DNA of 64,000 nucleotides from Pseudomonas laurylsulfativorans (GCF_002906155.1 NZ_MUJK01000002.1:496001-560000), one strand, 5' to 3'. Counted from the first letter of the stretch, positions 17,590 to 27,657 are shown. Made by a program: numbers and translations. The notes: generated by a model from the sequence alone, not told the origin.

Positions 17590-17994
17590 TCAGGCAGCCA
17601 GCTCCCGCATCCGCTGAAGCACCGCATTCAAGCCATTACTGCGGGACTCGGACAACTGCCGTCCCAGCCCCAGTTGATTGAACCAGTCCGGCAAATCCAC
17701 CTGCTGCAACTCGGCCGCCGACAACCCGTTGACCCGTGCCAGCAGCAACGCCACCAAGCCGCGAATCAACCGCGCATCGCTGTTGGCGCTGAACTGCCAA
17801 TGACCATCGCGCAGTTCGCCCACCAGCCACACCTGGCTTTCACAGCCGTGTACCCGGTTGGCGTCGCACATTTGCGTGTCGCTCAACGCGGGCAGGCGCT
17901 CGCCCCATTGCATCAGCAGGCGTGCGCGTTGTTCCCAGCCTGCCGCTTTCTGAAAGGTCTCGAGTGCTGTCACGGCATCGGCTGGCAGGTTCAT
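17590..17994 (-). CDS. csdE: Sulfur acceptor protein, SufE family
   Basis: The 134-residue protein accepts persulfide sulfur from the cysteine desulfurase CsdA. The receptor cysteine is C51 in RVHGCESQVWL, the hallmark of SufE/CsdE. The start overlaps the csdA stop (ATGA), giving tight coupling, so the pair is one functional unit. A convergent tcdA next to it supports the CsdA-CsdE-TcdA relationship known in E. coli. The Suf-type role in Fe-S assembly cannot be excluded, but no sufBCD genes are nearby. Confidence 0.93.
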   Translation of the reverse strand: MNLPADAVTALETFQKAAGWEQRARLLMQWGERLPALSDTQMCDANRVHGCESQVWLVGELRDGHWQFSANSDARLIRGLVALLLARVNGLSAAELQQVDLPDWFNQLGLGRQLSESRSNGLNAVLQRMRELAA

Positions 17995-19196
17995 CGCAAA
18001 AGCTCCAGCGCCTGATCCAGGGCTTCAAAGAATCGCTCCAGGTCTTCGGAATCGTTGTATAGCGCCAACGACACCCGAATCGCTCCGGCCAGTTCAAAGC
18101 GTTTAAGCAGCGGCATGGCGCAGTGATGGCCAGCACGCACCGCGATGCCTTGTTCGGTCAGCAAATGCGCCAGGTCAGCGTTATGCACACCTTCGACGGT
18201 GAAACTGGCCAGTGCCAGTTGCGGCTTACCCAGCAGGCAAATGCCATTGCGCGCTTCAAGACCCTTGAGCAGGCAGGCATGCAGTGCCGCTTCATGGGCG
18301 GACACGGCGTTCTGTTCAAGTCCTGCGAGGTAATCCAGAGTCGCTCCCAGGCCGATCACACTGGAAACCGGCGGCGTCCCAGCCTCGAAACCCAGCGGTG
18401 CCGGGCGAAAGCGTGCGTCGTGATAGTTGGCATCCAGCACCATCTCACCGCCGAACTGCCAGGGACGCAGCTGTTGCAGCGCGGTATTGCGCCCGAACAG
18501 CACGCCCAGGCCATCGGGACCATAGAGCTTGTGGCTGGAGAACACATAGAAATCGCAGCCCAATGCTTGCACGTCGTGGCGGCCATGGACCACGCCCTGG
18601 GCGCCGTCGACTACGGTCAGGGCGTTGTGCGCCTTGGCCAGTGCCAGCAGTTCGGGCAGCGGTTGCCACGCGCCAATTACGTTGGACAACTGGCTGACGG
18701 CCAACAGGCGTGTGCGCGAGCCGATCAAGCCGGTCGCGGCTTCAAGGTCGATCACGCCGTCGGCATCCAGCGGCAGGATCACCAGTTTCAGGTCGCGGCG
18801 GTGCGCCAGTTGCTGCCACGGCAGCAGGTTGGCGTGGTGTTCCAGGGCGCTGATGACAATCTCATCGCCTGGATTGAAAAGATGTTCCAGGCCGTAGGCC
18901 AGCAGATTCAGCGCGGACGTCGCGCCGTGGGTAAAGATGATCTGGCCGCAATCGCCGGCATTGAGCCATTGCGCGGCTTTGCGACGGCTGTCCTCGAACG
19001 CCTGGGTGGCGTGGGCGCCGGGCAAATGCTGTGCCCGATGCACGTTGGCCGCGCCGTTGGTGTAGTAATGCGCCAGGGCGTCCAGCAGGGCTTGAGGTTT
19101 TTGCGTGGTGGCAGCGTTGTCCAGATAGGTCTGGCCTTGCCGTTGCAGGGCGGCGATGGCCGGGAAATCGGCGCGCCAGGGGGAGAGAATCATCAT
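17991..19196 (-). CDS. csdA: Cysteine desulfurase CsdA (SufS-like, class II)
   Basis: The 401-residue aminotransferase-V enzyme releases sulfur from cysteine as a protein persulfide. The PLP lysine is K223 in SSHKLYGPDG; the persulfide cysteine is C359 in AGHHCAMPL. The start is one of two adjacent ATGs (19196, 19193); the open frame further upstream runs into the REP. No clear Shine-Dalgarno is seen before either ATG, and the REP pair begins 25 bases upstream, which is unusual. CsdE is coupled downstream. Confidence 0.94.
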   Translation of the reverse strand: MMILSPWRADFPAIAALQRQGQTYLDNAATTQKPQALLDALAHYYTNGAANVHRAQHLPGAHATQAFEDSRRKAAQWLNAGDCGQIIFTHGATSALNLLAYGLEHLFNPGDEIVISALEHHANLLPWQQLAHRRDLKLVILPLDADGVIDLEAATGLIGSRTRLLAVSQLSNVIGAWQPLPELLALAKAHNALTVVDGAQGVVHGRHDVQALGCDFYVFSSHKLYGPDGLGVLFGRNTALQQLRPWQFGGEMVLDANYHDARFRPAPLGFEAGTPPVSSVIGLGATLDYLAGLEQNAVSAHEAALHACLLKGLEARNGICLLGKPQLALASFTVEGVHNADLAHLLTEQGIAVRAGHHCAMPLLKRFELAGAIRVSLALYNDSEDLERFFEALDQALELLR

Positions 19197-19220
19197 GGTG
19201 TTCGCCTGTACGCCTGCCCC

Positions 19221-19322
19221 CTGTAGGAGCGAGCTTGCTCGCGATGGACGCGTGGACGACACGGGCTGTCTGATGCCGCGCGTTATCGTTGACGTCCATC
19301 GCGAGCAAGCTCGCTCCTACAG
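19221..19322. repeat. REP inverted pair with 30-bp arms
   Basis: CTGTAGGAGCGAGCTTGCTC (from 19221) and its mirror ending CTCGCTCCTACAG (19322) extend through GATGGACG / CGTCCATC, a near-perfect 30-bp inverted repeat, the longest REP arms in the window. It lies in the 147-base gap between dapD and csdA, on the csdA start side. Confidence 0.9.
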
Positions 19323-19343
19323 AGGTGCGGGTGGTCGTGTGGC

Positions 19344-20378
19344 TTAGTTGTGAGCGTGCAGCGCTTCGTTCAGTTCGATGGCCGATTTGTGGGATTTGCA
19401 TTCCACGGCACCGGTTTCCGAATTGCGACGGAACAGCAGGTCCGGCTGGCCGGCCAGTTCACGGGCCTTGACCACTTTGACCAGCTGATTGTTTTCATCC
19501 AGCAGCGCGACTTTGGTGCCGGCGGTCACGTACAGGCCCGACTCGACGGTGTTGCGGTCGCCCAGCGGGATACCGATGCCGGCGTTGGCGCCGATCAGGC
19601 AGCCTTCGCCGACCTTGATCACGATGTTGCCGCCACCCGACAGGGTGCCCATGGTCGAGCAACCGCCGCCCAGGTCCGAACCCTTGCCGACGAATACGCC
19701 AGCGGAGACGCGACCTTCGATCATGCCCGGGCCTTCGGTGCCGGCGTTGAAGTTGATGAAACCTTCGTGCATCACGGTGGTGCCTTCGCCCACGTAGGCG
19801 CCCAGGCGCAGACGCGCAGCGTCAGCGATACGTACGCCGGCCGGTACCACGTAGTCGGTCATTTTCGGGAACTTGTCCACCGAGAACACTTCCAGCAGAT
19901 CGCCGCGCAGCCGGGCTTCGAGTTGCAGTTCGGCCAGTTCGCTCAGGTCGACAGCGCCCTGGCTGGTCCAGGCCACGTTCGGCAGCAGCGGGAAGATCCC
20001 GGCCAGGTTCAGGCCGTGCGGCTTGACCAGGCGATGGCTCAGCAGGTGCAGCTTGAGGTAAGCCTCAGGGGTGGACGACAGCTGGGCGTCTTCGGCCAAC
20101 AGGGTGGCAACCAGTGGCTTGTGGCTTTCGGCCAGGCGGGTCAGCAGGGCAGCCTGGGCAGCGTCGACGCCTTTGAGGGCTTCGGCCAGTTGCGAGGCCT
20201 GGGCAGTGCTGAACGCGATGGCCTGATTGCCTTCGGTGTAGCCCAGGATCGGGGCGATAGCGGCGACGACTTCAGCCGATGGCTTGAGTACCGGGGCGGC
20301 GTAGAACACTTCCAGCCATGCGCCTTGACGGTTTTGAGTGCCGACGCCGAAGGCCAGGCTGAACAGGGTAGTAGACAT
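19344..20378 (-). CDS. dapD: 2,3,4,5-tetrahydropyridine-2,6-dicarboxylate N-succinyltransferase
   Basis: The 344-residue protein is the longer pseudomonad form of DapD, a left-handed beta-helix acyltransferase. Hexapeptide-type turns run through GVRIADAARLRLGAYVGEGTTVMHEGFINFNAGTEGPGMIEGRVSAGVFVGKGSDLGGG (~180-250). It transfers succinyl from succinyl-CoA to tetrahydrodipicolinate in the cytoplasm, committing the pathway to the succinylase route. The product goes to DapC (22762-23961) and then DapE (12490-13641), both on the same strand. Next upstream on that strand is the ArsC-like gene, 32 bases away. Confidence 0.96.
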   Translation of the reverse strand: MSTTLFSLAFGVGTQNRQGAWLEVFYAAPVLKPSAEVVAAIAPILGYTEGNQAIAFSTAQASQLAEALKGVDAAQAALLTRLAESHKPLVATLLAEDAQLSSTPEAYLKLHLLSHRLVKPHGLNLAGIFPLLPNVAWTSQGAVDLSELAELQLEARLRGDLLEVFSVDKFPKMTDYVVPAGVRIADAARLRLGAYVGEGTTVMHEGFINFNAGTEGPGMIEGRVSAGVFVGKGSDLGGGCSTMGTLSGGGNIVIKVGEGCLIGANAGIGIPLGDRNTVESGLYVTAGTKVALLDENNQLVKVVKARELAGQPDLLFRRNSETGAVECKSHKSAIELNEALHAHN

Positions 20379-20410
20379 GTTGATACCTCTAACAAAATGG
20401 AACGGGCTGC

Positions 20411-20773
20411 TTACTTGAGCGCGGCCGCGTAGATATCTGGCTTGAAGCCAATCAGGGTTCGGTCACCGAGATCGAGCACCGGGCGCTTGATCATCGAGGG
20501 GTGTGCGAGCATCAGTTCGATGGCTTTCGACTGGTCGAGATCGGCTTTGCGTTCGTCGTCGAGCTTGCGAAAGGTCGTGCCTGCACGGTTCAACACCACT
20601 TCCCAGCCGTGCTCGTTGCACCATTGGGTCAGGTGTTCACGGTCGATACCGACCGCTTTGTAATCATGAAAGTCATAGCTGACAGCGTGTTCATCGAGCC
20701 AGGTGCGCGCCTTTTTCATGGTGTCGCAGGCTTTGATGCCGAAAAGGTGCAACGTTTTGCTTGAAACGGTCAA
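20411..20773 (-). CDS. ArsC/Spx-family reductase-like protein
   Basis: The 120-residue protein has a thioredoxin-like ArsC fold: KTLHLFGIKACDTMKKARTWLDEH at the front with a single active-site cysteine (C16) and IKRPVLDLGDRTLIGFKPD near the end. The start is best read as TTG at 20773 with GGGGG a few bases upstream; the frame extends upstream without an ATG that fits and through a REP. The family includes YffB-like and arsenate-reductase-like proteins, often encoded beside dapE or dapD. A link to arsenic is not supported; glutathione-dependent reduction is a family-based guess. Confidence 0.82.
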   Translation of the reverse strand: MTVSSKTLHLFGIKACDTMKKARTWLDEHAVSYDFHDYKAVGIDREHLTQWCNEHGWEVVLNRAGTTFRKLDDERKADLDQSKAIELMLAHPSMIKRPVLDLGDRTLIGFKPDIYAAALK

Positions 20774-20848
20774 GGAATTGCCCCCTTTGCAGGTGCCGTA
20801 AATAAAAGGTGACGGATTATGCCATGGGCATGGAGTTAAAACGCAAAC

Positions 20849-20941
20849 CTGTGGGAGCGAGCTTGCTCGCGATGAGGGCATGGCAGTCGAAATCAATGTT
20901 GACTGGCCTGACGCCATCGCGAACAAGCTCGCTCCCACAAG
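20849..20941. repeat. REP inverted pair
   Basis: CTGTGGGAGCGAGCTTGCTC (from 20850) is mirrored by CGAACAAGCTCGCTCCCACA (ending 20939), one mismatch. It sits between the divergent ArsC-like and antiporter genes. Confidence 0.86.
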
Positions 20942-21042
20942 GATTATCGCGGCCTGGGTGCGACATAGGTGCAAGGGCCAGCGGTAGTCTAAGCGGCTAA
21001 TATGGCACTTCAATGGTGTCGACTGTCCGGGAACCACGTTTT

Positions 21043-22674
21043 ATGCAAACCGCTTACACCGTCCTGATCCTGTTGATGCTGGTCGGCGTTTCGCGCCTGA
21101 TCGGACGGGTGATTCCGTTGCCGTTGCCGCTGGTGCAAATCGCCGCTGGGGCATTGTTGGCGTGGCCGACGCTGGGTTTGCATGTGGCCCTGGATCCCGA
21201 GTTGTTCCTGTTTCTGTTCCTGCCGCCGCTGTTGTTCTCCGACGGCTGGCGCATGCCCAAGCGCGAATTCTGGCACCTGCGTGGCCCGATCCTGACCCTG
21301 GCGGTGGGGCTGGTGTTGTTTACCGTGGTCGGCGCCGGGTATTTCATTCATTGGCTGCTGCCCGGTGTGCCGTTGCCGGTGGCGTTTGCCTTGGCGGCCG
21401 TGCTGTCGCCGACGGATGCGGTGGCGGTGTCGGCCATCTCCCGCAATAGGCTGCCCACGCCTTTAATGCACATCTTGCAGGGCGAGGCGCTGATGAACGA
21501 TGCCTCGGGTCTGGTGACGTTCAAGTTTGCACTGGTGGCGGCGGTGACCGGCGTGTTTTCGCTGGCCAATGCCAGCGTGACGTTTGTGCTGGTCGCCGTG
21601 GGCGGCCTGGCAGTGGGGGTGGCGTTGAGCTGGCTGGTCGGCCGTCTGCGGGCGTGGATGATTGCCCGCGGCTGGGATGATCCGGCGACGCACGTGGTGT
21701 TCATGTTGCTGCTGCCGTTTGCGGCCTATGTGCTGGCCGAGCGCATGGAAGTGTCGGGCATCCTTTCGGCGGTGGCGGCGGGGATGATGCAGAGCTGGCT
21801 GGATCTGCTGCCGCGCCAGACCAACACGCGCCTGCTCAATCGCAGCGTCTGGTCATTGCTGGAGTTCGCCTTCAACGGCTTGATCTTCCTGCTCTTGGGC
21901 CTGCAGTTGCCGGACATCATCAAGGCCGTGGCCAGTCACGAAACCTCGCTATGGCCGACGTTGCTGTATCGCGGGCTGGACGTGGTGGCGATTTTCCTGG
22001 TGCTGCTGGCCTTGCGCTTCGTCTGGGTGCAGAGCATCTGGCGATTGTCGGTGCTGCTGCGGCGCCTGCGCGGCAAGGGGGAAGTGACCCGGGTGCCAAC
22101 AGCTCGATCTTGCTGGTTGCTGACCGTGGGCGGTGTGCGCGGGGCCGTGACGCTGGCGGGTGTGATGTCGGTGCCGTTGCTGATGGGCGGGGAAGTGTTT
22201 CCTGAGCGCGACCTGCTTATCTTCATTGCTGCCGGGGTAATCCTGTTGTCACTGATCGTTGCATGCATCGCGTTGCCGATTTTGCTGCGGGGCGTCGAAG
22301 CAAGCCCCGACGACAAACGGCGCAATGAGGTGCTCGATGCCTGGCGAAAAACCGCCGAAGCGGCCATTCATGCCCTTGAGGCCGAAGAGGTCAACCCGCA
22401 GGACGCCGCTCAGTCCGCGCTGGCCGCAGAGCTCAAGGCACGGATAATGTCCGAATATCGGCATCAGCTGGAGGTGTTCAACGACTCCGCCGAAGCCCAG
22501 GCCCTGGCGTTTCAGATGGACCTGCTGGAGCGGCGTTTGCGCTTGAAGGCGCTGCGGGCGCAACGCCTGGAGTTGTACAGCCTCAGCCGTCATCACCAGA
22601 TTGGCGATGACGTGTTGCGTGAGGTGTTGGGGGAACTGGACCTGAGTGAGGCGAAACTCGGTCAGGTGAAATAA
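21043..22674 (+). CDS. Na+/H+ antiporter, CPA1 (NhaP/YjcE) family
   Basis: From ATG 21043 the protein has 543 residues: about 12 membrane helices to residue ~410, then a soluble tail of about 130 residues. The ion-binding pair N152-D153 (GEALMNDASGLVTF) and LSPTDAVAVSAI (121-132) are the core motifs of CPA1 exchangers. It should exchange protons for Na+ or K+ across the inner membrane. An ATG at 21013 would add 10 polar residues and has a poorer upstream region. The soluble C-terminal tail (EAIHALEAEEV..., helical) may be regulatory. It is convergent with dapC. Confidence 0.9.
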   Translation: MQTAYTVLILLMLVGVSRLIGRVIPLPLPLVQIAAGALLAWPTLGLHVALDPELFLFLFLPPLLFSDGWRMPKREFWHLRGPILTLAVGLVLFTVVGAGYFIHWLLPGVPLPVAFALAAVLSPTDAVAVSAISRNRLPTPLMHILQGEALMNDASGLVTFKFALVAAVTGVFSLANASVTFVLVAVGGLAVGVALSWLVGRLRAWMIARGWDDPATHVVFMLLLPFAAYVLAERMEVSGILSAVAAGMMQSWLDLLPRQTNTRLLNRSVWSLLEFAFNGLIFLLLGLQLPDIIKAVASHETSLWPTLLYRGLDVVAIFLVLLALRFVWVQSIWRLSVLLRRLRGKGEVTRVPTARSCWLLTVGGVRGAVTLAGVMSVPLLMGGEVFPERDLLIFIAAGVILLSLIVACIALPILLRGVEASPDDKRRNEVLDAWRKTAEAAIHALEAEEVNPQDAAQSALAAELKARIMSEYRHQLEVFNDSAEAQALAFQMDLLERRLRLKALRAQRLELYSLSRHHQIGDDVLREVLGELDLSEAKLGQVK

Positions 22675-22682
22675 CTGCTGCT

Positions 22683-22753
22683 CTTGTAGGAGCCCGGCTT
22701 GCCGGCGGTGGCATCCTGCAAATTGCCATCACCGGCAAGCCGGGCTCCTACAG
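22683..22753. repeat. REP hairpin (GCCGGCGGTGGCA type)
   Basis: CTTGTAGGAGCCCGGCTTGC (from 22683) pairs with GCAAGCCGGGCTCCTACAG ending 22752; the arms continue to GGTGGCA / TGCCATCACC, so nearly the whole element can fold. It lies between the convergent antiporter and dapC genes, 10 bases from each stop, and probably terminates both. Confidence 0.87.
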
Positions 22754-22761
22754 GTCTGCGG

Positions 22762-23961
22762 TTATTTGCGGCGTTGAATGAAGTCGCGAATGCGCTCTGC
22801 AGCTTCGACACACTCGGCAAGCGGCGCAACCAGCGCCATGCGCACGCGCCCGGCACCCGGGTTGACGCCATCCGCATCCCGTGACAGGTAAGAACCCGGC
22901 ACCACGGTCACGTGCTCCTGTTCGAACAGGTCGCGGCAGAATGCAGCGTCGTCACCGGCCACATTCGGCCACAGATAGAAGCTGCCATCCGGCCGCTGTA
23001 CGTCCATGACTGGGCTGAGGATTTCCAGAACCGCATCGAATTTCTCGCGATACAGTGCGCGGTTGGCGCGCACATGTACTTCGTCATTCCAGGCGGCAAC
23101 GCTGGCCAGTTGCGTTTGAACCGGCATCGCGCAGCCGTGGTAGGTGCGGTAGAGCAGGAAGCCCTTGAGGATGTCGGCGTCACCGGCGACAAAGCCCGAA
23201 CGCAGGCCTGGCAGGTTCGAACGCTTGGAGAGACTGTGGAACACCACGCAGCGTTTGAAGTCCTTGCGGCCCAGTTCCGCGCAAGCGCTGAGCAGGCCTG
23301 GTGGCGGGGTTTGCTCGTCGAAGTACAGCTCGCTGTAGCACTCATCTGCCGCGATCACGAAGTCGTGTTCGTCGGCCAGGGCGATCAGTTTTTTCAGGGT
23401 CTCCACCGGAATCAATGCACCGGTCGGGTTGCCTGGCGAGCACAGGAACAGGATTTGGCAGCGTTTCCAGATCTCAGGCGAGACGGCGTCGAAATCCGGG
23501 TTGAAACCGTTTTCGTCCAGGCACGGCAGGTAATGCGGTTTGGCCCCGGCGAGGAACGCTGCGCCTTCGTAGATCTGATAGAACGGGTTCGGGCTGACCA
23601 CCAGGGCGTCGTCGCCACGGTTGACCACGGTCTGGGTGAAGGCGAACAGCGCTTCGCGGGTGCCATTGACCGGCAGCACGTTGCGCGCCGGATCGATCCA
23701 GCCGTTCGGCACGCCGAAACGACGCTCGCACCAGGCGGCGATGGCCTCACGCAGCTCCGGGATACCGAGGGTGGTCGGGTACACAGCCATTTTTTCCAGG
23801 TTGTTGGCCAGGGCCTCGGCAACAAAGCTTGGTGAACGGTGTTTCGGCTCGCCGATGGACAGCGCGATCGGACGCTTGTCCGGGTTGGGTGTGACGCTGC
23901 CGAGCAGGGCGCGGAGTTTCTCGAACGGGTAGGGCTGGAGCTGGGACAGAGCGTTGTTCAT
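22762..23961 (-). CDS. dapC: Succinyldiaminopimelate transaminase
   Basis: The 399-residue PLP aminotransferase (class I/II fold) transfers an amino group from glutamate to N-succinyl-2-amino-6-oxopimelate. The PLP lysine is K246 in FHSLSKRSNLPGLRSGF; SPGNPTG (175-181) and DECYSELYF (206-214) are further fold-type I signatures. DapC annotation follows the family in this map-glnD-dapC-dapD neighbourhood of pseudomonads; by sequence alone an ArgD-like or AatC-type name cannot be ruled out. A REP pair lies 36 bases upstream of the start. Confidence 0.92.
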   Translation of the reverse strand: MNNALSQLQPYPFEKLRALLGSVTPNPDKRPIALSIGEPKHRSPSFVAEALANNLEKMAVYPTTLGIPELREAIAAWCERRFGVPNGWIDPARNVLPVNGTREALFAFTQTVVNRGDDALVVSPNPFYQIYEGAAFLAGAKPHYLPCLDENGFNPDFDAVSPEIWKRCQILFLCSPGNPTGALIPVETLKKLIALADEHDFVIAADECYSELYFDEQTPPPGLLSACAELGRKDFKRCVVFHSLSKRSNLPGLRSGFVAGDADILKGFLLYRTYHGCAMPVQTQLASVAAWNDEVHVRANRALYREKFDAVLEILSPVMDVQRPDGSFYLWPNVAGDDAAFCRDLFEQEHVTVVPGSYLSRDADGVNPGAGRVRMALVAPLAECVEAAERIRDFIQRRK

Positions 23962-23997
23962 CGGTAGATCTCATTCGATGTGGGGGCTGACTAACCC

Positions 23998-24097
23998 TGT
24001 AGGAGCTGGCTTGCCAGCGATGGTCGTTAACGATGACGCGCTCTTTAAGGGTAAACGCGGCGCTTTTTAGTCCATCGCTGGCAAGCCAGCTCCCACA
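23998..24097. repeat. REP inverted pair (GCCAGCG type)
   Basis: CTGTAGGAGCTGGCTTGCCAG (from 23998) faces CTGGCAAGCCAGCTCCCACA (ending 24096). Arms include the flanking CGATGG / CCATCG. It lies in the glnD-dapC gap, both genes on the minus strand. Confidence 0.87.
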
Positions 24098-24130
24098 TGG
24101 GCGGGCTCCACAGAGGGAAATTTTGTTAAG

Positions 24131-26833
24131 TCAGATGCTGATGCGCGACAGTTTGATATCAGGTTCCTGGTTGACGCTCAGTTGTTCGACGATCGCATCC
24201 TGCAGGCGGCTGCACAGCAGCGGATCGGACAGTGGCTGATTGTTGGCGTCGGTGATGAAGAACACGTCTTCCACGCGTTCGCCGAGGGTGGCGATCTTGG
24301 CGTTTTGCAGCGATAGATCGAACTCTAGGAAAATCGTGCCAATCCGTGCCAGCAGGCCCGGGCGGTCAGGTGCCGTGAGCTCCAGTACCGTCACTGGGCG
24401 CTGGGCGTCGTTGTGGATCGTCACCTGCGGCGCAAAGGCGAAATGCTTGAGCTGGCGCGGCACCCGGCGCTGGATGATGGTCGGGTAGTCGTCCGGGTTG
24501 CGCAGGGCTTCGGTCAGGCCGTCGCGGATCTGTTTGACCCGCGCCGGGTTATCGCCGATCGAGTCGCCGTCGGTGTCGAGCACGATGTAGGTGTCGAGGG
24601 TGAACTGGCTGCTGGAGGTGATAACCCGGGCGTCATGGATGTTCAGGTTGAGCTGGTCCATCGCGGCCACGGTCACGGCAAAGAAGTCGTGCTGGTCGGG
24701 GGCGTAGATGAAGATCTGCGTGCCGCCTTCAAACTCGCGTTGGGTGGTTTCCTTGATCAGTACCAGCGGTCCGCCGTCGGCCGGTTGCTGGAGAATCGCA
24801 TCGCTGTGCCAGGCCACGTCGCCTGCAGTGTGGCGCAGGAAATAGTCATCACCCAGCTGCGCCCACAGTTGCTCGACATCGTCCGGGTCGGTGCCGCCGC
24901 GCACCAGGATATCCAGGGCGGCGCTTTGGGTCTGGCGGATCTGCTCTTCGCGGTCCACCGGGTTTTCCAGGCCGCGACGCAAGGCGCGCTTGGTCTCGGT
25001 GTAGAGCTGGCGCAGCAGGCTGGCGCGCCAGGAGTTCCACAGCGTCGGGTTGGTGGCATTGATGTCGGCGACGGTCAGTACATACAGATAGTCGAGGCGG
25101 GTTTCGTCGCCGACGATCTGCGCGAAATCGTGGATTACCTGCGGGTCGGACAAGTCCTTGCGCTGGGCGGTGGTCGACATCACCAGATGGTTTTGCACCA
25201 GCCATACGATCAGACGGCTGTCCCACACGGGCAACTGATGGCGCTGGCAAAACGCCTCGGCATCCACGGCACCGATGTCCGAGTGGTCGCCATGCCGGCC
25301 TTTGCCTATGTCGTGGTACAGGCCGGCCATGTAAATCAGCTCGGGTTTGGGCAGCTTGCCCATGAGCTTGCTGGCCAGCGGGAATTTTTCCGACACCTGG
25401 GTGTACTGCAACTTACGCAGGTGTTTGATCAGGTTCAGGGTGTGCGCGTCGACGGTATAGATGTGGAACAGGTCATGCTGCATCTGCCCGACGATAAAGC
25501 CGAACTCGGGCAGATAACGCCCCAGGATGCCGTAACGGTTCATCCGCCGCAGGTTGCGGTGGATACCGATTTTGCATTTGAACAGTTCGATAAACAGGCT
25601 GGTGTTGCGAATATCGTTGCGGAAATCGTCATCGATCAGGTGACGGTTTTCCCGCAGCAGACGAATGGTATCGGCGCGCACGCCCTTGATTTCCGGCTGC
25701 TGGGCCATCAGCACGAAGATTTCCAGCATGGCGAACGGCGTGCGGCGGAACACGTTGTCGTTGCGTGCTTCGATGTAGCCGTCATGCAATTGGAAGCGCG
25801 AGTTGATCGGCTGCGCGGGCGCTTCGTCCTCCGGTGCGAGAATGACCTCCTCGAAGTGCTGGATAATCAGGTCGCTGAGCTGGGCGATGCTCATCACCAC
25901 CCGATAATACTGTTGCATGAAGTTTTCGATGGCTTGCTTGGCATCGTCGCCTTTGAAGCCCAGCAGCCCGGCAATGGTGCGCTGGTGATCGAACAGCAAA
26001 CGGTCTTCGGCACGACCGGCGAGCATGTGCAGGGCATAGCGAACCTTCCACAGGAACTCCTGGGAAGAGGCGAGCAGGGCGTTTTCGCTCTCGACCAGGA
26101 ATCCTTCACCAGCCAGCGCCCGCAGGTTCAGGGTGCCGTACTCGCGACGGGCCACCCACAGGATCGTCTGGATATCCCGCAGGCCGCCGGGCGAGCCTTT
26201 GACGTTGGGTTCCAGGTTGTATTCGGTGTCGTTGTACTTATGGTGGCGGGCCTTTTGTTCGGCACGCTTGGCCAGGAAGAAATCCTTGCTCGGCCACATA
26301 TGCGCAGTGCTGGTGACATCCAGCATGCGCTGGCGCAAATGTTCGGGGCCGGCGATGGTGCGGCTTTCCATCAGGTTGGTGACTACCGTCAGGTCGGCGC
26401 GGGCCTCGACGGCACACTCGTCGACCGACCGAACGCTCTGACCGACCTCCAGGCCGATGTCCCACAATAGCGTCAGAAAACGCTCGATGGAGTCGCGGAA
26501 AACTTCGTGGTCGGCGCTGTCCAGCAGGATCAGCAGATCGATGTCGGAGTAGGGGTGCAGCTCGCCGCGACCATAGCCGCCGACTGCAACCAGGGCGATG
26601 TCGGCGTCTTCACTCCAGTCGAACTGGTTCCAGGCCTTTTGCAGGATGTTGTCGACGAACCAGGCGCGATCCTCGATCAGCCGACGAATGTCGCGGCCGC
26701 TGCGAAAGCGTGTGTCGAGCACCTCGCGGGCCTGGCGGATCGCCTTCTTGAAGGCCGCGATCGGGCTTGCCTTCAGGGCCAGTTCAGCCTGGAACTGGCC
26801 GCGGTCGAAGAGTTCGGGATCCACCTGCGGCAT
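24131..26833 (-). CDS. glnD: Bifunctional uridylyltransferase/uridylyl-removing enzyme (PII)
   Basis: The 900-residue sensor of glutamine adds UMP to PII proteins when nitrogen is low and removes it when glutamine is high. Domains: nucleotidyltransferase with [16 protein letters not shown] (85-100; D97, D99 metal ligands), a helical linker, an HD hydrolase domain ([14 protein letters not shown] near 507), and two C-terminal ACT domains (~705-780 and ~814-890) that bind glutamine. It follows map on the minus strand with a 41-base gap, the usual arrangement in pseudomonads. Confidence 0.97.
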   Translation of the reverse strand: MPQVDPELFDRGQFQAELALKASPIAAFKKAIRQAREVLDTRFRSGRDIRRLIEDRAWFVDNILQKAWNQFDWSEDADIALVAVGGYGRGELHPYSDIDLLILLDSADHEVFRDSIERFLTLLWDIGLEVGQSVRSVDECAVEARADLTVVTNLMESRTIAGPEHLRQRMLDVTSTAHMWPSKDFFLAKRAEQKARHHKYNDTEYNLEPNVKGSPGGLRDIQTILWVARREYGTLNLRALAGEGFLVESENALLASSQEFLWKVRYALHMLAGRAEDRLLFDHQRTIAGLLGFKGDDAKQAIENFMQQYYRVVMSIAQLSDLIIQHFEEVILAPEDEAPAQPINSRFQLHDGYIEARNDNVFRRTPFAMLEIFVLMAQQPEIKGVRADTIRLLRENRHLIDDDFRNDIRNTSLFIELFKCKIGIHRNLRRMNRYGILGRYLPEFGFIVGQMQHDLFHIYTVDAHTLNLIKHLRKLQYTQVSEKFPLASKLMGKLPKPELIYMAGLYHDIGKGRHGDHSDIGAVDAEAFCQRHQLPVWDSRLIVWLVQNHLVMSTTAQRKDLSDPQVIHDFAQIVGDETRLDYLYVLTVADINATNPTLWNSWRASLLRQLYTETKRALRRGLENPVDREEQIRQTQSAALDILVRGGTDPDDVEQLWAQLGDDYFLRHTAGDVAWHSDAILQQPADGGPLVLIKETTQREFEGGTQIFIYAPDQHDFFAVTVAAMDQLNLNIHDARVITSSSQFTLDTYIVLDTDGDSIGDNPARVKQIRDGLTEALRNPDDYPTIIQRRVPRQLKHFAFAPQVTIHNDAQRPVTVLELTAPDRPGLLARIGTIFLEFDLSLQNAKIATLGERVEDVFFITDANNQPLSDPLLCSRLQDAIVEQLSVNQEPDIKLSRISI

Positions 26834-26874
26834 CGATTGGCTTTCCTTTCTATAGGCGATGTACGGTAACGGGA

Positions 26875-27657
26875 TCAGGCCGAAACGCGAGGGATGGTGT
26901 CATCGCCGCGCAGGGTGAAGATCTCGTAGCCGGTTTCGGTCACCAGCAGGGTGTGTTCCCACTGTGCCGAGAGCTTGCGGTCCTTGGTGATCGCGGTCCA
27001 GCCGTCGCCCAGTACCTTGGTGTCGGCACGGCCCTGGTTGATCATCGGCTCGATGGTGAACGTCATGCCGGCCTTGAGTTCCATGCCGGTGCCCGCGCGG
27101 CCGTAGTGCAGGATTTGCGGCTCTTCGTGGAACACCTTGCCGATACCGTGGCCGCAGAATTCACGAACCACCGAGAAGCCGTTCTTTTCAGCGTGCTTCT
27201 GGATGATTTCACCAATGTCGCCTAAGCGGCAGCCGGGCTTGACGATTTCGATCGCCTTGTACATGCATTCCTGGGTCACCTGGGACAGGCGCTCGGCCCA
27301 GACCGGCACGGTGCCGACGTGGAACATGCGGCTGGTGTCGCCGTGGTAACCGTCCTTGATGACGGTGACGTCGATGTTCAGGGTGTCGCCATCTTTGAGC
27401 GGCTTGTCGTTCGGGATGCCGTGGCAGACCACATGGTTGATCGACGTGCAGATCGACTTTGGATAGCCCTTGTAGTTGAGCGGGGCAGGGATGGCTTTCT
27501 GCTCATTGACGATGTAGTCGTGGCAGATCTGGTTCAGCTGATCGGTGGTAACGCCCGGCTTGACATGTTCGGCAATCATTTCCAGCACATCGGCGGCCAG
27601 TTTGCCGGCGATACGCATTTTGGCGATATCCTCGGGAGTTTTGAGGGTGACGGTCAT
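26875..27657 (-). CDS. map: Methionine aminopeptidase, type I
   Basis: The 260-residue enzyme removes the initiator Met from nascent proteins. Metal-ligand motifs are in place: [35 protein letters not shown] (two Asp ligands), the histidine in GHGIG, and the Glu in FTIEPM. It is divergent from rpsB, a conserved bacterial neighbourhood. The ATG at 27657 is within the 373-base divergent region, which otherwise holds only control signals for both directions. Confidence 0.97.
   Translation of the reverse strand: MTVTLKTPEDIAKMRIAGKLAADVLEMIAEHVKPGVTTDQLNQICHDYIVNEQKAIPAPLNYKGYPKSICTSINHVVCHGIPNDKPLKDGDTLNIDVTVIKDGYHGDTSRMFHVGTVPVWAERLSQVTQECMYKAIEIVKPGCRLGDIGEIIQKHAEKNGFSVVREFCGHGIGKVFHEEPQILHYGRAGTGMELKAGMTFTIEPMINQGRADTKVLGDGWTAITKDRKLSAQWEHTLLVTETGYEIFTLRGDDTIPRVSA

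Noticed and set aside
24413..26470. A 685-codon open frame opposite glnD, and similar long frames opposite bamA, pyrG and eno
   Set aside because: Shadows of well-identified genes in high-GC DNA. None has a ribosome site, a recognisable domain or sensible composition.
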